Shown one piece after another: positions 14,909-24,007 of a stretch of DNA of 64,000 bases (position 1 is the first letter of the stretch; each line of letters begins with the position of its first letter). The translations under genes and the position numbers were made by a program. The notes below the pieces were generated by a model, which was not told the origin of the DNA, made no database searches, and saw nothing but the letters and a program-made list of their open reading frames with translations. Source of the stretch: GCA-2733415 sp049614485 (lineage in GTDB: Bacteria; Bacteroidota; Bacteroidia; Flavobacteriales; Flavobacteriaceae); the NCBI GenBank assembly GCA_049614485.1, contig JBMZDR010000010.1, positions 1 through 64,000 on the forward strand, read 5' to 3'.

Positions 14909-17368
14909 ATGAATCATTATTTTTTAGTTCTACTATCTTTAATTGTATATACTAGCTACGGGCAAGGCAAAAAAACTTTACATATAAGCCGTACAAATTC
15001 TGCCCCTAAAATAGATGGTGTTTTAGATGATGTTATCTGGAAAAAAGCAGAAGTAGCCTCTGACTTCATACAGTTTAAACCTATAATGGGAGAGAAAGAA
15101 ACTAATCAAAACAAAAGTCGTGTGCAACTAACTTATGATGACACGGCAATATATATTGGTGCATATTTATATGACAATCCTGAACTTATCATGCGACAAT
15201 TTAACAGTAGAGACAACTTTGGCCAGTCTGATTTTTTTGGAGTGATTTTTAACCCAAATAATGATTCTCAAAACGATACTGAATTTTTTGTGTTTAGTTC
15301 AGGTGCGCAAGCAGATGCCGTTTCAACCCCTTCTAGCGGAGAAGATTTTAGCTGGAATGCTGTTTGGGATAGTGCAGTACAAATTGTAGATGATGGTTGG
15401 ATTATTGAAATGAAAATTCCATATTCTGCATTGCGCTTTTCTAACAAAGGGCCACAAACTTGGGGCTTAAATTTTCATCGACACATCAGACGTAATCAAG
15501 CACAATACACATGGAGCCCTATTGATGTCACAAAAGGAAATGTAGGCTTGTATCATGGTGAATTAAAAGGCTTAAAAAATATCACTCCACCAACACGTTT
15601 AAGTTTTTACCCATTCATATCAGGTACAGAAACACGGTTTAATAACACTCAAAAAAGTAATTTTAGTGCAGGCTTAGATGTTAAATATGGTATTAGTGAA
15701 AACTTTACTTTAGATGCAACCTTAATTCCAGATTTCAGTCAAACAAGTGTGGATAATGTCACTTTAAATTTAGGCCCATTTGAACAAACTTTTTCTGAGC
15801 AACGGCAATTTTTTACAGAAGGTGTTGATTTGTTTAATAAAGGGAATTTATTTTATTCTAGAAGAATTGGAAACAGACCAACTAAATATTTTAACTCAAA
15901 TAATTTGAATTCCGATGACGTTATTGTCGAAAACCCTGAAGAGGTAAGCATGCTAAATGCTATTAAATTATCTGGAAGAACAAAAAAAGGCTTAGGTATT
16001 GGTGTTTTTAATGCTATAACAGAAAAAACTGAAGCCAAAATAGAAAACACAGTAACAGGCACCACCCGAAAAGTAACAACCGAACCTTTTACAAATTATA
16101 ATGTATTAGTACTAGATCAACAATTTAATAAAAACTCTTCTGTAAGTTTGGTAAACACAAATGTTACCCGAAATGGCAACTTTAGAGATGCTAATGTTAC
16201 TGCTGCCCTACTTAGTTTATCAAATAAAACCAATACATATAATATTAGCGGTCATGTGAAAATGAGCAATTTAAATATTGAAACAGGTACAGAAACTGGC
16301 TTTAACTCAAACATCTCAATTGGTAAAATTAGCGGAAACTATCAATTTAGAATTACACATAATTTAGCCGATAAAAAGTATGACATTAATGACTTTGGTA
16401 TTTCTCAACAAAATAATTATAATAACTTTTCAGCTAACGCTTCATATAGGATATTTAAACCCACCACAAAATTAAACACCTATAGCATAAGCACCTGGCT
16501 AAATTACAGGCAATTATTCAACCCAAACACGTATACAGGTAATAATTTTGGAATGAATTTTTATGCAAGAACTAAAACATTACATGACTTTGGAGGAAGT
16601 ATCAATTATGAGGCAGGCAAACAATATGATTATTTTGAAGCACGTACAGAAGGTAGGTATTTTATATACGAAAACTCATTAGACTCTAGTATTTGGGTTT
16701 CTTCAAACTACAACAACACTTTAGCTATAGATGCAAATATTGGGTTTAATACTTTATTTGAAAACGGTAGAAATTATTTTGATTATTGGTATAAAATAAC
16801 TCCCATTTTAAGAATTAATGACAAATTTAAAGTGAGTTACACCTATGAATATAGCCAAGAAGCAAATGATAGAGGTTATGTAACCACTTACAACACTGGT
16901 GATATTATATTTGGACAAAGAGATCAAAAAACAACAATCAATAGTTTTTCCGGAAATTACAACTTCAACACACTTCACGGATTAACACTTATTTTAAGAA
17001 ATTATTGGACTATCGTTGACTATGAAAACAACCTGTTTACTTTAGAAGAAAACGGACGCTTATCTAGTGGTAATGGCTATACTGTTGAACAAACTTTAAT
17101 TAGTGACACTAATTACAACAACCCAAATATCAATTATAATATTTGGAATTTTGATTTGCGTTATTCATGGCAGTTTGCCCCAGGAAGTCAGCTTATTGCT
17201 TTATACAGAAATCAACTTTTTAACAACACTAAAAACTCTGAAATAGGCTATTTAAATAGTTTAAACACCCTATTTAAAGAGCCATTAAAGCAAACATTTT
17301 CATTAAAATTAGTTTACTATTTAGATTACAACAACATTAAAAAAATATTAAAAAAATCAACCACTTAA
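14909..17368 (+). CDS. DUF5916 outer-membrane protein with CBM9-like N-terminal domain
   Basis: An 819-residue exported protein. A short signal peptide (MNHYFLVLLSLIVYTSYGQ) is followed by a CBM9/DOMON-like domain (SAPKIDGVLDDVIWKKAE; LTYDDTAIYIGAYLYD) and a long C-terminal part rich in alternating aromatic and polar residues, ending LVYYLDYNNI, as expected for an outer-membrane beta-barrel (DUF5916). The family is frequent in Bacteroidota. A carbohydrate-related surface role is suspected but not established. It stands alone downstream of a TAnnTTTG promoter. Confidence 0.87.
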   Translation: MNHYFLVLLSLIVYTSYGQGKKTLHISRTNSAPKIDGVLDDVIWKKAEVASDFIQFKPIMGEKETNQNKSRVQLTYDDTAIYIGAYLYDNPELIMRQFNSRDNFGQSDFFGVIFNPNNDSQNDTEFFVFSSGAQADAVSTPSSGEDFSWNAVWDSAVQIVDDGWIIEMKIPYSALRFSNKGPQTWGLNFHRHIRRNQAQYTWSPIDVTKGNVGLYHGELKGLKNITPPTRLSFYPFISGTETRFNNTQKSNFSAGLDVKYGISENFTLDATLIPDFSQTSVDNVTLNLGPFEQTFSEQRQFFTEGVDLFNKGNLFYSRRIGNRPTKYFNSNNLNSDDVIVENPEEVSMLNAIKLSGRTKKGLGIGVFNAITEKTEAKIENTVTGTTRKVTTEPFTNYNVLVLDQQFNKNSSVSLVNTNVTRNGNFRDANVTAALLSLSNKTNTYNISGHVKMSNLNIETGTETGFNSNISIGKISGNYQFRITHNLADKKYDINDFGISQQNNYNNFSANASYRIFKPTTKLNTYSISTWLNYRQLFNPNTYTGNNFGMNFYARTKTLHDFGGSINYEAGKQYDYFEARTEGRYFIYENSLDSSIWVSSNYNNTLAIDANIGFNTLFENGRNYFDYWYKITPILRINDKFKVSYTYEYSQEANDRGYVTTYNTGDIIFGQRDQKTTINSFSGNYNFNTLHGLTLILRNYWTIVDYENNLFTLEENGRLSSGNGYTVEQTLISDTNYNNPNINYNIWNFDLRYSWQFAPGSQLIALYRNQLFNNTKNSEIGYLNSLNTLFKEPLKQTFSLKLVYYLDYNNIKKILKKSTT

Positions 17369-17418
17369 TTGGCATACTCTATGTTTTTAAGTACATTCAC
17401 TTCCTTATTTAAGACCAT

Positions 17419-18084
17419 ATGATTGAAGCAAAAAACATCCATAAATATTACGATAATTTACACGTCCTTAAAGGTGTAAATTTACATATTAAAAAAGGAG
17501 AAATTGTTTCAATAGTTGGTAGTTCTGGTGCAGGAAAAACAACATTATTACACATATTAGGAACATTAGATTTTTTAGACAAAAAAAACACGGACGGTTC
17601 TTTAATTATAAACAATGAAGTTGTTAATACATTAAAAGAAAAACAATTGGCTAAATTTAGAAATGAACACATTGGGTTTATTTTTCAATTTCATCAATTA
17701 TTACCAGAATTTACTGCCTTAGAAAACGTATGTATCCCTGCATTTATAGGCGGTAGAAATAAAAATGAAACAGAACAACGTGCAAAAGAACTACTTGATT
17801 TCTTAGGTTTATCACATAGATACTATCATAAACCTACTGAGCTTTCAGGAGGAGAACAACAACGTGTTGCTGTGGCAAGAGCTCTAATAAACAATCCTGA
17901 TGTGATTTTTGCAGATGAACCCTCAGGTAATTTAGATTCTGAAAGCGCAGAAAACTTGCACCAATTATTTTTTCAACTTCGGGAAAAGTTTGGACAAACA
18001 TTTGTCATCGTCACACATAATCAAAAATTAGCTGATATGGCTGACAGAAAATTAGTGATGAAAGATGGTAATATTGTAGCTTAA
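17419..18084 (+). CDS. ABC transporter ATP-binding protein, LolD/MacB type
   Basis: A 221-residue ATPase. Walker A is GSSGAGKTTLL, the signature motif is LSGGEQQRVAVARAL, Walker B is VIFADEPSGNLD, and the H-loop is FVIVTHNQKLA. The insertion pattern IGFIFQFHQLLPEFTALENV is that of LolD/MacB ATPases, which drive mechanotransmission rather than transport across the membrane. LolD helps release lipoproteins from the inner membrane. The permease is not in this window, so the exact system is open. It is coupled to the TIGR02757 gene by TAATG overlap. Confidence 0.85.
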   Translation: MIEAKNIHKYYDNLHVLKGVNLHIKKGEIVSIVGSSGAGKTTLLHILGTLDFLDKKNTDGSLIINNEVVNTLKEKQLAKFRNEHIGFIFQFHQLLPEFTALENVCIPAFIGGRNKNETEQRAKELLDFLGLSHRYYHKPTELSGGEQQRVAVARALINNPDVIFADEPSGNLDSESAENLHQLFFQLREKFGQTFVIVTHNQKLADMADRKLVMKDGNIVA

Positions 18085-18848
18085 TGACACAACAAGACTT
18101 AAAATCATTTCTTGATGAAAAAGTAGAGCAATACAACACAACTGAGTTTATTGATAGTGACCCAATACAAATTCCACATTTATTTACGCAAAAAGAAGAT
18201 ATTGAAATTTCTGGGTTCCTAACAGCTACAATAGCGTGGGGCAACAGAAAGATGATTATTAAAAATGCTCATAAAATGATGGCCTTACTTGGAAATTCAC
18301 CATATGATTTCGTTATAAACCATAAAGAACATCATTTAGAACAATTAGAAGGTTTTGTACATCGAACCTTTAATTCAACAGATTTCATTCATTTTATAAA
18401 AGCGCTTCAACACATATACACAACTCATAACGGCCTTGAATCTGTATTCAACAAGTATGCTACTCAAGAGTCACTACAACCTGCAATACATGAATTTAAA
18501 AAAATAATATTCGAAATACCCCATCCATCACGTACTACAAAACATGTATCAGATCCATTTAAAAATTCTGCGTGTAAAAAAATTAATATGTGGTTAAGAT
18601 GGTTAATTAGAAACGATAAAACTGGAGTAGATTTTGGACTTTGGAAAAATATTTTACCAAATGCACTCTCCTGCCCCTTAGATGTACACTCTGGAAATGT
18701 TGCACGTAAACTAGGCCTATTGCATAGAAAACAAAATGACGCAAAGGCTGTTCTAGAGTTAGACACAAGTTTAAGACTGCTGGATAAACATGACCCTGTA
18801 AAGTATGATTTTGCTTTATTTGGCTTGGGTGTTTTTGAAAAATTTTAA
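18084..18848 (+). CDS. TIGR02757 (DUF2400) family protein
   Basis: A 254-residue protein with ISGFLTATIAWGNRKMIIKN near residue 47 and CPLDVHSGNVARKLGLL near the C-terminus, typical of TIGR02757/DUF2400. This family is loosely related to helix-hairpin-helix DNA glycosylases and is widespread in Bacteroidota, with no demonstrated function. Its ATG overlaps the stop of the LolD-like gene by one base. Confidence 0.83.
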   Translation: MTQQDLKSFLDEKVEQYNTTEFIDSDPIQIPHLFTQKEDIEISGFLTATIAWGNRKMIIKNAHKMMALLGNSPYDFVINHKEHHLEQLEGFVHRTFNSTDFIHFIKALQHIYTTHNGLESVFNKYATQESLQPAIHEFKKIIFEIPHPSRTTKHVSDPFKNSACKKINMWLRWLIRNDKTGVDFGLWKNILPNALSCPLDVHSGNVARKLGLLHRKQNDAKAVLELDTSLRLLDKHDPVKYDFALFGLGVFEKF

Positions 18849-18950
18849 CCACACCACAAGAGTTATAACACTCTAACTTACAACACCTAACCAGTATTAA
18901 CTAGATAAAAATACCCAATAGCAGGTATGTTATTGCACAGATAAAAATTG

Positions 18951-19043
18951 TATCTTTGAATAGTCCATAAGTAAGATTATGGATTAAGTAAGTTTTTTTG
19001 GGGTAAAAAGATCTGTTAGTCAAGCTAACAGATCTTTTTTTTT
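18951..19043 (+). ncRNA. Small RNA candidate with promoter and intrinsic terminator
   Basis: Between the TIGR02757 and BatA-like genes. The -7 element is TATCTTTG (18951-18958), with a predicted start near 18963. The RNA has a perfect 7-bp hairpin (TCCATAA-GTAAGA-TTATGGA, 18964-18983), a linker with TTTTTTTGGGG (18993-19003), and a terminator with a perfect 15-bp stem (19005-19019 with 19025-19039, 5-base loop) and a T tract. The length is about 80 nt, with no meaningful ORF. The order promoter-hairpin-linker-terminator is the same as in the three units at 7.1-7.5 kb, but the sequence differs. Confidence 0.6.
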
Positions 19044-19086
19044 GAACTAACATGAAAGTCATTTATTATAAGTTGATTATAAATGA

Positions 19087-19094
19087 TATATTTG
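19087..19094 (+). promoter_or_regulatory. Promoter -7 element of BatA-like operon
   Basis: TATATTTG, a perfect TAnnTTTG. It falls inside the longest ORF (ATG 19083), which argues for the later ATG at 19104. The element ends nine bases before that ATG, so the leader would be very short. Confidence 0.5.
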
Positions 19095-19103
19095 AATTGC
19101 AAA

Positions 19104-21020
19104 ATGCAGTTTAACAACCCTAACATATTATACGCATTATTTGCACTATTCATACCTGTTATAGTGCACCTTTTTCAGTTGCGAAAATTTCAGAAAACAG
19201 AATTTACAAACGTTAAGTTTTTAAAAGAGCTTGTTATAAAAACACGTAAAAGCTCTCAATTAAAAAAATGGCTATTACTTGCTTGTAGGATGTTGATTTT
19301 TACAGCAATTATCCTTGGATTTTCTGAACCTTATCTAACACGGGATAAAACTCCTATTGAAAAATCTGAAACGGTGTTTTATATCGATAATTCTTTTAGC
19401 AATCAAGAAAAAGGGCCTAAAGGAGAACTGTTAAAAGTTGCTATTCAAGAGCTTTTGGAACACTACCCTAATGACGAAAAAATTAATGTCATCACAAATA
19501 CCAAGTCGTTTAAAAATAAAACACTACATGACATTAAATCTGATTTAATTGATTTAAAGTATACGCCTTTTCAACTTGATTATAAATCTGTTGCATTAAA
19601 AGCCGAACAACTATTTAAACACAAAACAAACAGACAATTTATCTGCATATCTGATTTTCAAAAAACAAGTCGTTTAGATTCTAGCTATTTTAACTCTAGT
19701 TACAACACAACGTTAATACAAGTTTCACCTGTTTCTAAGAGCAATATTAGTATTGATTCTGCTTATTTTTCAACTCAAAACACAGCTGCTTCATATTTGA
19801 ATATTATAGTTAGAAAGCAGCATAGCGCTCTAAAAAACGTACCAATATCCATTTATAACAATGATAGCTTAATAAGTAAAACTGCTGTTGAGTTAAAAGG
19901 TGAAAAAAATATTTTATCCGTTTCAACACCAAATACTACAAACTTAAATTTGAAACTTCAATTAACAGATCAGAAATGTGTTAATGATAATACTTTTTAT
20001 GTTTCAAAATCAACCCCCATAAAACAACACGTTTTAGCTATAGGTGAATTAAAGGAGAATGCTTTTTTAGCAAAAATATTTACTGATGATGAATTTAATT
20101 TCACACAAAACACACCCTCAAAAATTGATTTTAGCACGTTAAAAACACAACATTTAATTATTTTAAACGAATTAGAATCACTTTCTATTGCTTTAATTAA
20201 AAACTTAAAATCATTTTCTAAAGCTGGCGGAGTAGTACTATGTATTCCTCCAGAAAAAGGAACTATAAACACCTACAACTCCTTAAATAATATATTTGGT
20301 ACTGCATTTAAAAACAGCATCAGATTAACAAAAATACACTTCTCACATCCCATTTATTCAAATGTTTTTGAAAAAGAAATCTCCAACTTTCAATACCCAA
20401 TTTTTAAAACACATTACCAATTAAAAAATTACCAAAATACATTGCTAACCTTAGAAAACGGACATCCTTTGTTAGTTAATAATGGTAATTTTTATACATT
20501 TTCCGCTGCCTTAAACACTCACAACACTAATTTTAAACAAGCGCCACTTATTGTACCTACACTGTATAATATTGCTAAAAGTAGTTTAAAACCTGTAACA
20601 CCATATTATCTGATAGGGAAGGAAAATACTATTGATATTCCTTTAAAAATAGAAAAAGACAATGTTTTAAATCTTCAAAAAAACAATTTTCATTTCACTC
20701 CTTTACAACGTATTCAGTCGGAAAAAGTAACACTTAAAACATTTAAAACACCTAGTGAATCAGGTCTGTACACAATTACAAAATCAACTAACAAAACGGG
20801 GTTTACACTAGCATTTAATTATGATCGGTCTGAAAGTAATATGTTATATCATGACATTAAAACCTTAGAAAATAAACACCTTAAAACAGATACATCACTA
20901 GTAAATACTATAAACACTTTAAATTCTATTACTCAAGTAGCCACTCTTTGGAAATGGTTTGTTATTTTTGCCATATTATTTTTGCTCGTAGAATTACTCA
21001 TTTTAAAATATTTTAAATGA
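19104..21020 (+). CDS. BatA/vWA domain membrane protein
   Basis: 638 residues from the ATG at 19104. The N-terminus NPNILYALFALFIPVIVHLF plus a second membrane segment near residue 55 is the BatA double-transmembrane domain. A vWA-like region follows, with a MIDAS-type DxSxS (YIDNSFSN), and the protein ends in a membrane anchor (WFVIFAILFLLVELLIL). Most of it would be periplasmic. Bat proteins are linked to aerotolerance and usually sit beside moxR; here moxR is far away at the right edge. The stop overlaps the next start (ATGA). Confidence 0.82.
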   Translation: MQFNNPNILYALFALFIPVIVHLFQLRKFQKTEFTNVKFLKELVIKTRKSSQLKKWLLLACRMLIFTAIILGFSEPYLTRDKTPIEKSETVFYIDNSFSNQEKGPKGELLKVAIQELLEHYPNDEKINVITNTKSFKNKTLHDIKSDLIDLKYTPFQLDYKSVALKAEQLFKHKTNRQFICISDFQKTSRLDSSYFNSSYNTTLIQVSPVSKSNISIDSAYFSTQNTAASYLNIIVRKQHSALKNVPISIYNNDSLISKTAVELKGEKNILSVSTPNTTNLNLKLQLTDQKCVNDNTFYVSKSTPIKQHVLAIGELKENAFLAKIFTDDEFNFTQNTPSKIDFSTLKTQHLIILNELESLSIALIKNLKSFSKAGGVVLCIPPEKGTINTYNSLNNIFGTAFKNSIRLTKIHFSHPIYSNVFEKEISNFQYPIFKTHYQLKNYQNTLLTLENGHPLLVNNGNFYTFSAALNTHNTNFKQAPLIVPTLYNIAKSSLKPVTPYYLIGKENTIDIPLKIEKDNVLNLQKNNFHFTPLQRIQSEKVTLKTFKTPSESGLYTITKSTNKTGFTLAFNYDRSESNMLYHDIKTLENKHLKTDTSLVNTINTLNSITQVATLWKWFVIFAILFLLVELLILKYFK

Positions 21021-22270
21021 ATATCCTGATTAAATCAGCAACTATCCTGGATAAATCCAGTCCTTACAACAACCAAACAAAAGATATTCTTATTGAAAAT
21101 GGAATCATTATTAAAATTGATGATACTATTGAAAACACTAACGCTTTAGAAGAGGTAAGTCATGAAAACTTACATATTTCACAAGGTTGGCTTGACAGCT
21201 CTGTGTCTTTTGGAGAACCTGGTTTTGAAGAACGTGAAACCATAATTAACGGATTACAAACTGCTGCATTGAGTGGTTTTACAGATATTTTAGTTAACCC
21301 CAATACAAATCCGGTTATTGACAATAGTGCCACTGTATCTTTTATAAAAAATAAAGGGTTTCAACATACTGTAAACATTCACCCCATTGGTGCATTAACA
21401 AAAAATTCAGAAGGACATTATTTAGCTGAATTATATGACATGAAACAAGCTGGAGCAGTTGCTTTTGGCGATTTTCAATCAGCTATTGAAAACCCAAACA
21501 TGTTAAAAATTGCCTTGCAATATGCACAAAATTTTAACGGCTTGGTGCTTTCTTACCCTCAAGAAAATAAAATTGCAGGTAAAGGTATTGTTAATGAAGA
21601 AGAAAATGCTACAAAATTAGGGCTCAAAGGAATTCCTAATCTAGCTGAAGAATTACACATTGCTAGAGACTTATTCTTATTAGAATACACAGGTGGAAAA
21701 TTACACATTCCAACAATTTCCACAGCCAAATCTGTAGAACTTATTAAAGCTGCAAAATCTAAAGGTTTAGATATAACATGTTCTGTATCTGTTTTAAATT
21801 TAATTTTAACAGATGACGCTATTACTGATTTTAATACCAATTTTAAAGTATTACCGCCTTTACGAACTGCCAAGGACAGAAAAGCTTTACTTACCGGTGT
21901 ACAAGATGGTACAATTGACTTTGTTACAAGCAACCACTCACCTATTGATATCGAATTTAAAAACATTGAATTTGACCATGCTCAATATGGAAGTATTGGA
22001 TTGGAATCAATTTTCGGGGCATTAAATAGTATTTTTAAAACAGAACACGTAATTAACTTACTTACACAAAAGAAAGACCGATTTGGTTTATCTGCAGTAA
22101 GTATAAATGAAGGTGAACAAGCAAATATGACGTTATTTGACCCTGAAAGCACCTATCAATTTACCAAACAAGATATCACATCAACTTCTAAAAATTCTGC
22201 CTTATTAGGGAGTACTTTAAAAGGACAAGCTATAGGTGTCATTAACAACAATCAACTGATTTTAAAATAA
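21017..22270 (+). CDS. Dihydroorotase-like protein lacking metal-binding residues
   Basis: A 417-residue amidohydrolase-superfamily protein that aligns in outline with class I dihydroorotase PyrC: GWLDSSVSFGEPGFEERETI matches the GxxDxHxHxREPG block, and VTSNHSPID matches the TDHAPH block. The HxH pair is replaced by S-V-S, the HAED block by YPQE, and the catalytic Asp of TDHAP by Asn. A zinc-dependent hydrolase is therefore unlikely. Non-catalytic dihydroorotase homologues are known as partners of aspartate transcarbamoylase; that role here is inference. It is coupled to the BatA-like gene. Confidence 0.82.
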   Translation: MNILIKSATILDKSSPYNNQTKDILIENGIIIKIDDTIENTNALEEVSHENLHISQGWLDSSVSFGEPGFEERETIINGLQTAALSGFTDILVNPNTNPVIDNSATVSFIKNKGFQHTVNIHPIGALTKNSEGHYLAELYDMKQAGAVAFGDFQSAIENPNMLKIALQYAQNFNGLVLSYPQENKIAGKGIVNEEENATKLGLKGIPNLAEELHIARDLFLLEYTGGKLHIPTISTAKSVELIKAAKSKGLDITCSVSVLNLILTDDAITDFNTNFKVLPPLRTAKDRKALLTGVQDGTIDFVTSNHSPIDIEFKNIEFDHAQYGSIGLESIFGALNSIFKTEHVINLLTQKKDRFGLSAVSINEGEQANMTLFDPESTYQFTKQDITSTSKNSALLGSTLKGQAIGVINNNQLILK

Positions 22271-22273
22271 AAT

Positions 22274-22606
22274 ATGTCAACAAAAAATACTAGTAGTAAA
22301 ACTACTGCAACTATAGCCTACCTAACAATTTTTGGAACTATCATAGCTTTTTTCATGAATTTTGAAGAAAAAAATCAATATGCCTATTTTCATATCAGAC
22401 AAGCAATGGGCTTATTTGCAACATTCTTTTTTATTTCATTATTCATAGGTTATTTTGATAGCCTCATGATTTCTGGGTCATTTTACGTATTTTTTATTGT
22501 TCTATGGTTTTACGGCTTTATGTCTGCGTTAAACAACAGTACAAAACCAGTTCCACTTTTAGGTGATTTTTATCAGAAATTATTTAAAATGGTTGGTGAG
22601 CAATAG
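22274..22606 (+). CDS. DUF4870-like membrane protein
   Basis: A 110-residue protein with about three membrane segments. AYLTIFGTIIAFFMNFEEKN, FHIRQAMGLF and KPVPLLGDFYQKLFK match DUF4870-type small membrane proteins. Function is unknown. It begins three bases after the preceding gene, so it belongs to the 19.1-23.4 kb operon. Confidence 0.8.
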   Translation: MSTKNTSSKTTATIAYLTIFGTIIAFFMNFEEKNQYAYFHIRQAMGLFATFFFISLFIGYFDSLMISGSFYVFFIVLWFYGFMSALNNSTKPVPLLGDFYQKLFKMVGEQ

Positions 22607-22611
22607 AAATT

Positions 22612-22782
22612 ATGAAAAAAATTCGAACACACACGCTTCTTTATATAGCAATTTCACTGTATATTTTAAGTGTTTTATTTAAAATCATGCATTGGCCATA
22701 CGCTAACAAACTTCAGTTATTAAGTTTAGTTACAGCAATCATTTGGATTTACACATTTTTCAAAAACAGAAACAATGACTAA
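22612..22782 (+). CDS. 56-aa membrane protein with GldL-like motif
   Basis: A complete ORF, ATG 22612 to TAA 22782, 56 residues, with two membrane segments. The stretch VLFKIMHWPYANKLQ is the FKIMHWP motif found at the first transmembrane hairpin of the T9SS motor protein GldL and of other small Bacteroidota membrane proteins. It is far too short to be GldL. It starts five bases after the DUF4870-like gene and overlaps the esterase gene by eight bases, so it is almost certainly translated in the operon. Confidence 0.72.
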   Translation: MKKIRTHTLLYIAISLYILSVLFKIMHWPYANKLQLLSLVTAIIWIYTFFKNRNND

Positions 22783-23431
22783 AAAATTATCATTACACCA
22801 TATTGTAAGAACTGCAAAAGATTCAACTACAAAAGCCCCTTTACTTATATTACTACACGGCTACGGAAGTAATGAAGAGGATTTATTTTCATTTGCAAGT
22901 GAGTTACCAGAAGAATTTTTTATTGTATCTGTAAGGGCTCCATTTGATTTACAACCATACGGTCATAGTTGGTATGACATTCATTTTACAGCAGATAACG
23001 AGAAGTTTTCTGATGATGATCAAGCCATACAATCAAGAAATTTGATTGCTAATTTTATTGACGAACTTATAGCTACTTATCCTGTAGATGGTGATAATGT
23101 TTCTTTAATAGGATTCAGCCAAGGGACAATTTTAAGTTATGCCGTGGCGTTATCGTACCCTGAGAAAGTCAAAAATGTGGTCGCATTAAGTGGCTATATT
23201 AATGAGACAATCATCAGCAAAGATCTAAATTCAAAAGATCATTCTAATTTAGACATTTATATCTCTCATGGTAGTGTTGACCAAGTTATTCCTAATACAT
23301 TGGCAAATAAAGCTCCTGAGTTTTTAAACAACTTGAATATCAAAAACTCTTATAGAGAATTTCCTGTTGGTCATGGTGTTGCGCCTCAAAATTTCTTTGA
23401 ATTTAAAAACTGGTTGGTTGAAAGACTATAG
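22775..23431 (+). CDS. Alpha/beta-hydrolase, carboxylesterase/phospholipase family
   Basis: A 218-residue serine hydrolase. The nucleophile elbow is GFSQGT, the oxyanion region is LLHGYGSNEEDLF, and the acid and base are in SHGSVDQVIP and VGHGVAP. There is no signal peptide, so it is cytoplasmic. The family (YpfH/carboxylesterase-2-like) hydrolyses short esters or lysophospholipids; the natural substrate cannot be told. It is the last gene of the operon, and its stop abuts that of the convergent YdeI-like gene with no bases between. Confidence 0.87.
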   Translation: MTKKLSLHHIVRTAKDSTTKAPLLILLHGYGSNEEDLFSFASELPEEFFIVSVRAPFDLQPYGHSWYDIHFTADNEKFSDDDQAIQSRNLIANFIDELIATYPVDGDNVSLIGFSQGTILSYAVALSYPEKVKNVVALSGYINETIISKDLNSKDHSNLDIYISHGSVDQVIPNTLANKAPEFLNNLNIKNSYREFPVGHGVAPQNFFEFKNWLVERL

Positions 23432-24007
23432 TTAGTAAGTTCCTCTAGTTTTTATATTTAATTCACAAAGTTTAATAATTTCAGCTATACGTTTGTCTCG
23501 TGTAGCTTTTCTTTTTCCAGAGTGCAACCAATATAAATAACCTTTTCGGTAAGATGGCGCAAACCCATTATAATTACTAAACGCTACTGGATTACAATCA
23601 AATTCAGCTTGTAAATCTTCGGGTATTTTTAAACTTTCTACATCATCAAGAGCAGTCCAAGACCCATCCTTTTTAGCAACTGCAATTTTTTTAAGGCCAC
23701 TTGCATGCATTAATTTAGAAGCAATGAGTTCTTCAATATGAGCTTTATTTAACTTACTCCAAACGCTTTTAGAGTTTCTTGGGGTGAATAATTGTCGGCG
23801 ACGTTCATCATCTAATTTCTTAACGGTTGAATCAATCCAGCCATAACACAATGCAACTCTAACAGCTTCTTCCCAACGCATTGAAGGTTTATCAGAACTT
23901 ACTTTATATAAAATAAGATAAACTCCATTGGAAGACTCATAGTTTTGTGACAACCAGTTACGCCAGTCATCAGCAGTTTTAAAATATAGTTCTTCACGAG
24001 TATTCAT
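23432..24007 (-). CDS. YdeI/OmpD-associated family protein
   Basis: A 191-residue protein with WRNWLSQNYESSNGVYLILY near the N-terminus, the core EAVRVALCYGWIDSTVKKLD, and LFTPRNSKSVWSKLNKAHI, all typical of YdeI-like (DUF1801-related) proteins. Function is poorly known; some family members are linked to antibiotic or peptide stress. It overlaps by one base with the HTH protein gene upstream (TAATG), so the pair is an operon that the HTH protein may control. Confidence 0.83.
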   Translation of the reverse strand: MNTREELYFKTADDWRNWLSQNYESSNGVYLILYKVSSDKPSMRWEEAVRVALCYGWIDSTVKKLDDERRRQLFTPRNSKSVWSKLNKAHIEELIASKLMHASGLKKIAVAKKDGSWTALDDVESLKIPEDLQAEFDCNPVAFSNYNGFAPSYRKGYLYWLHSGKRKATRDKRIAEIIKLCELNIKTRGTY

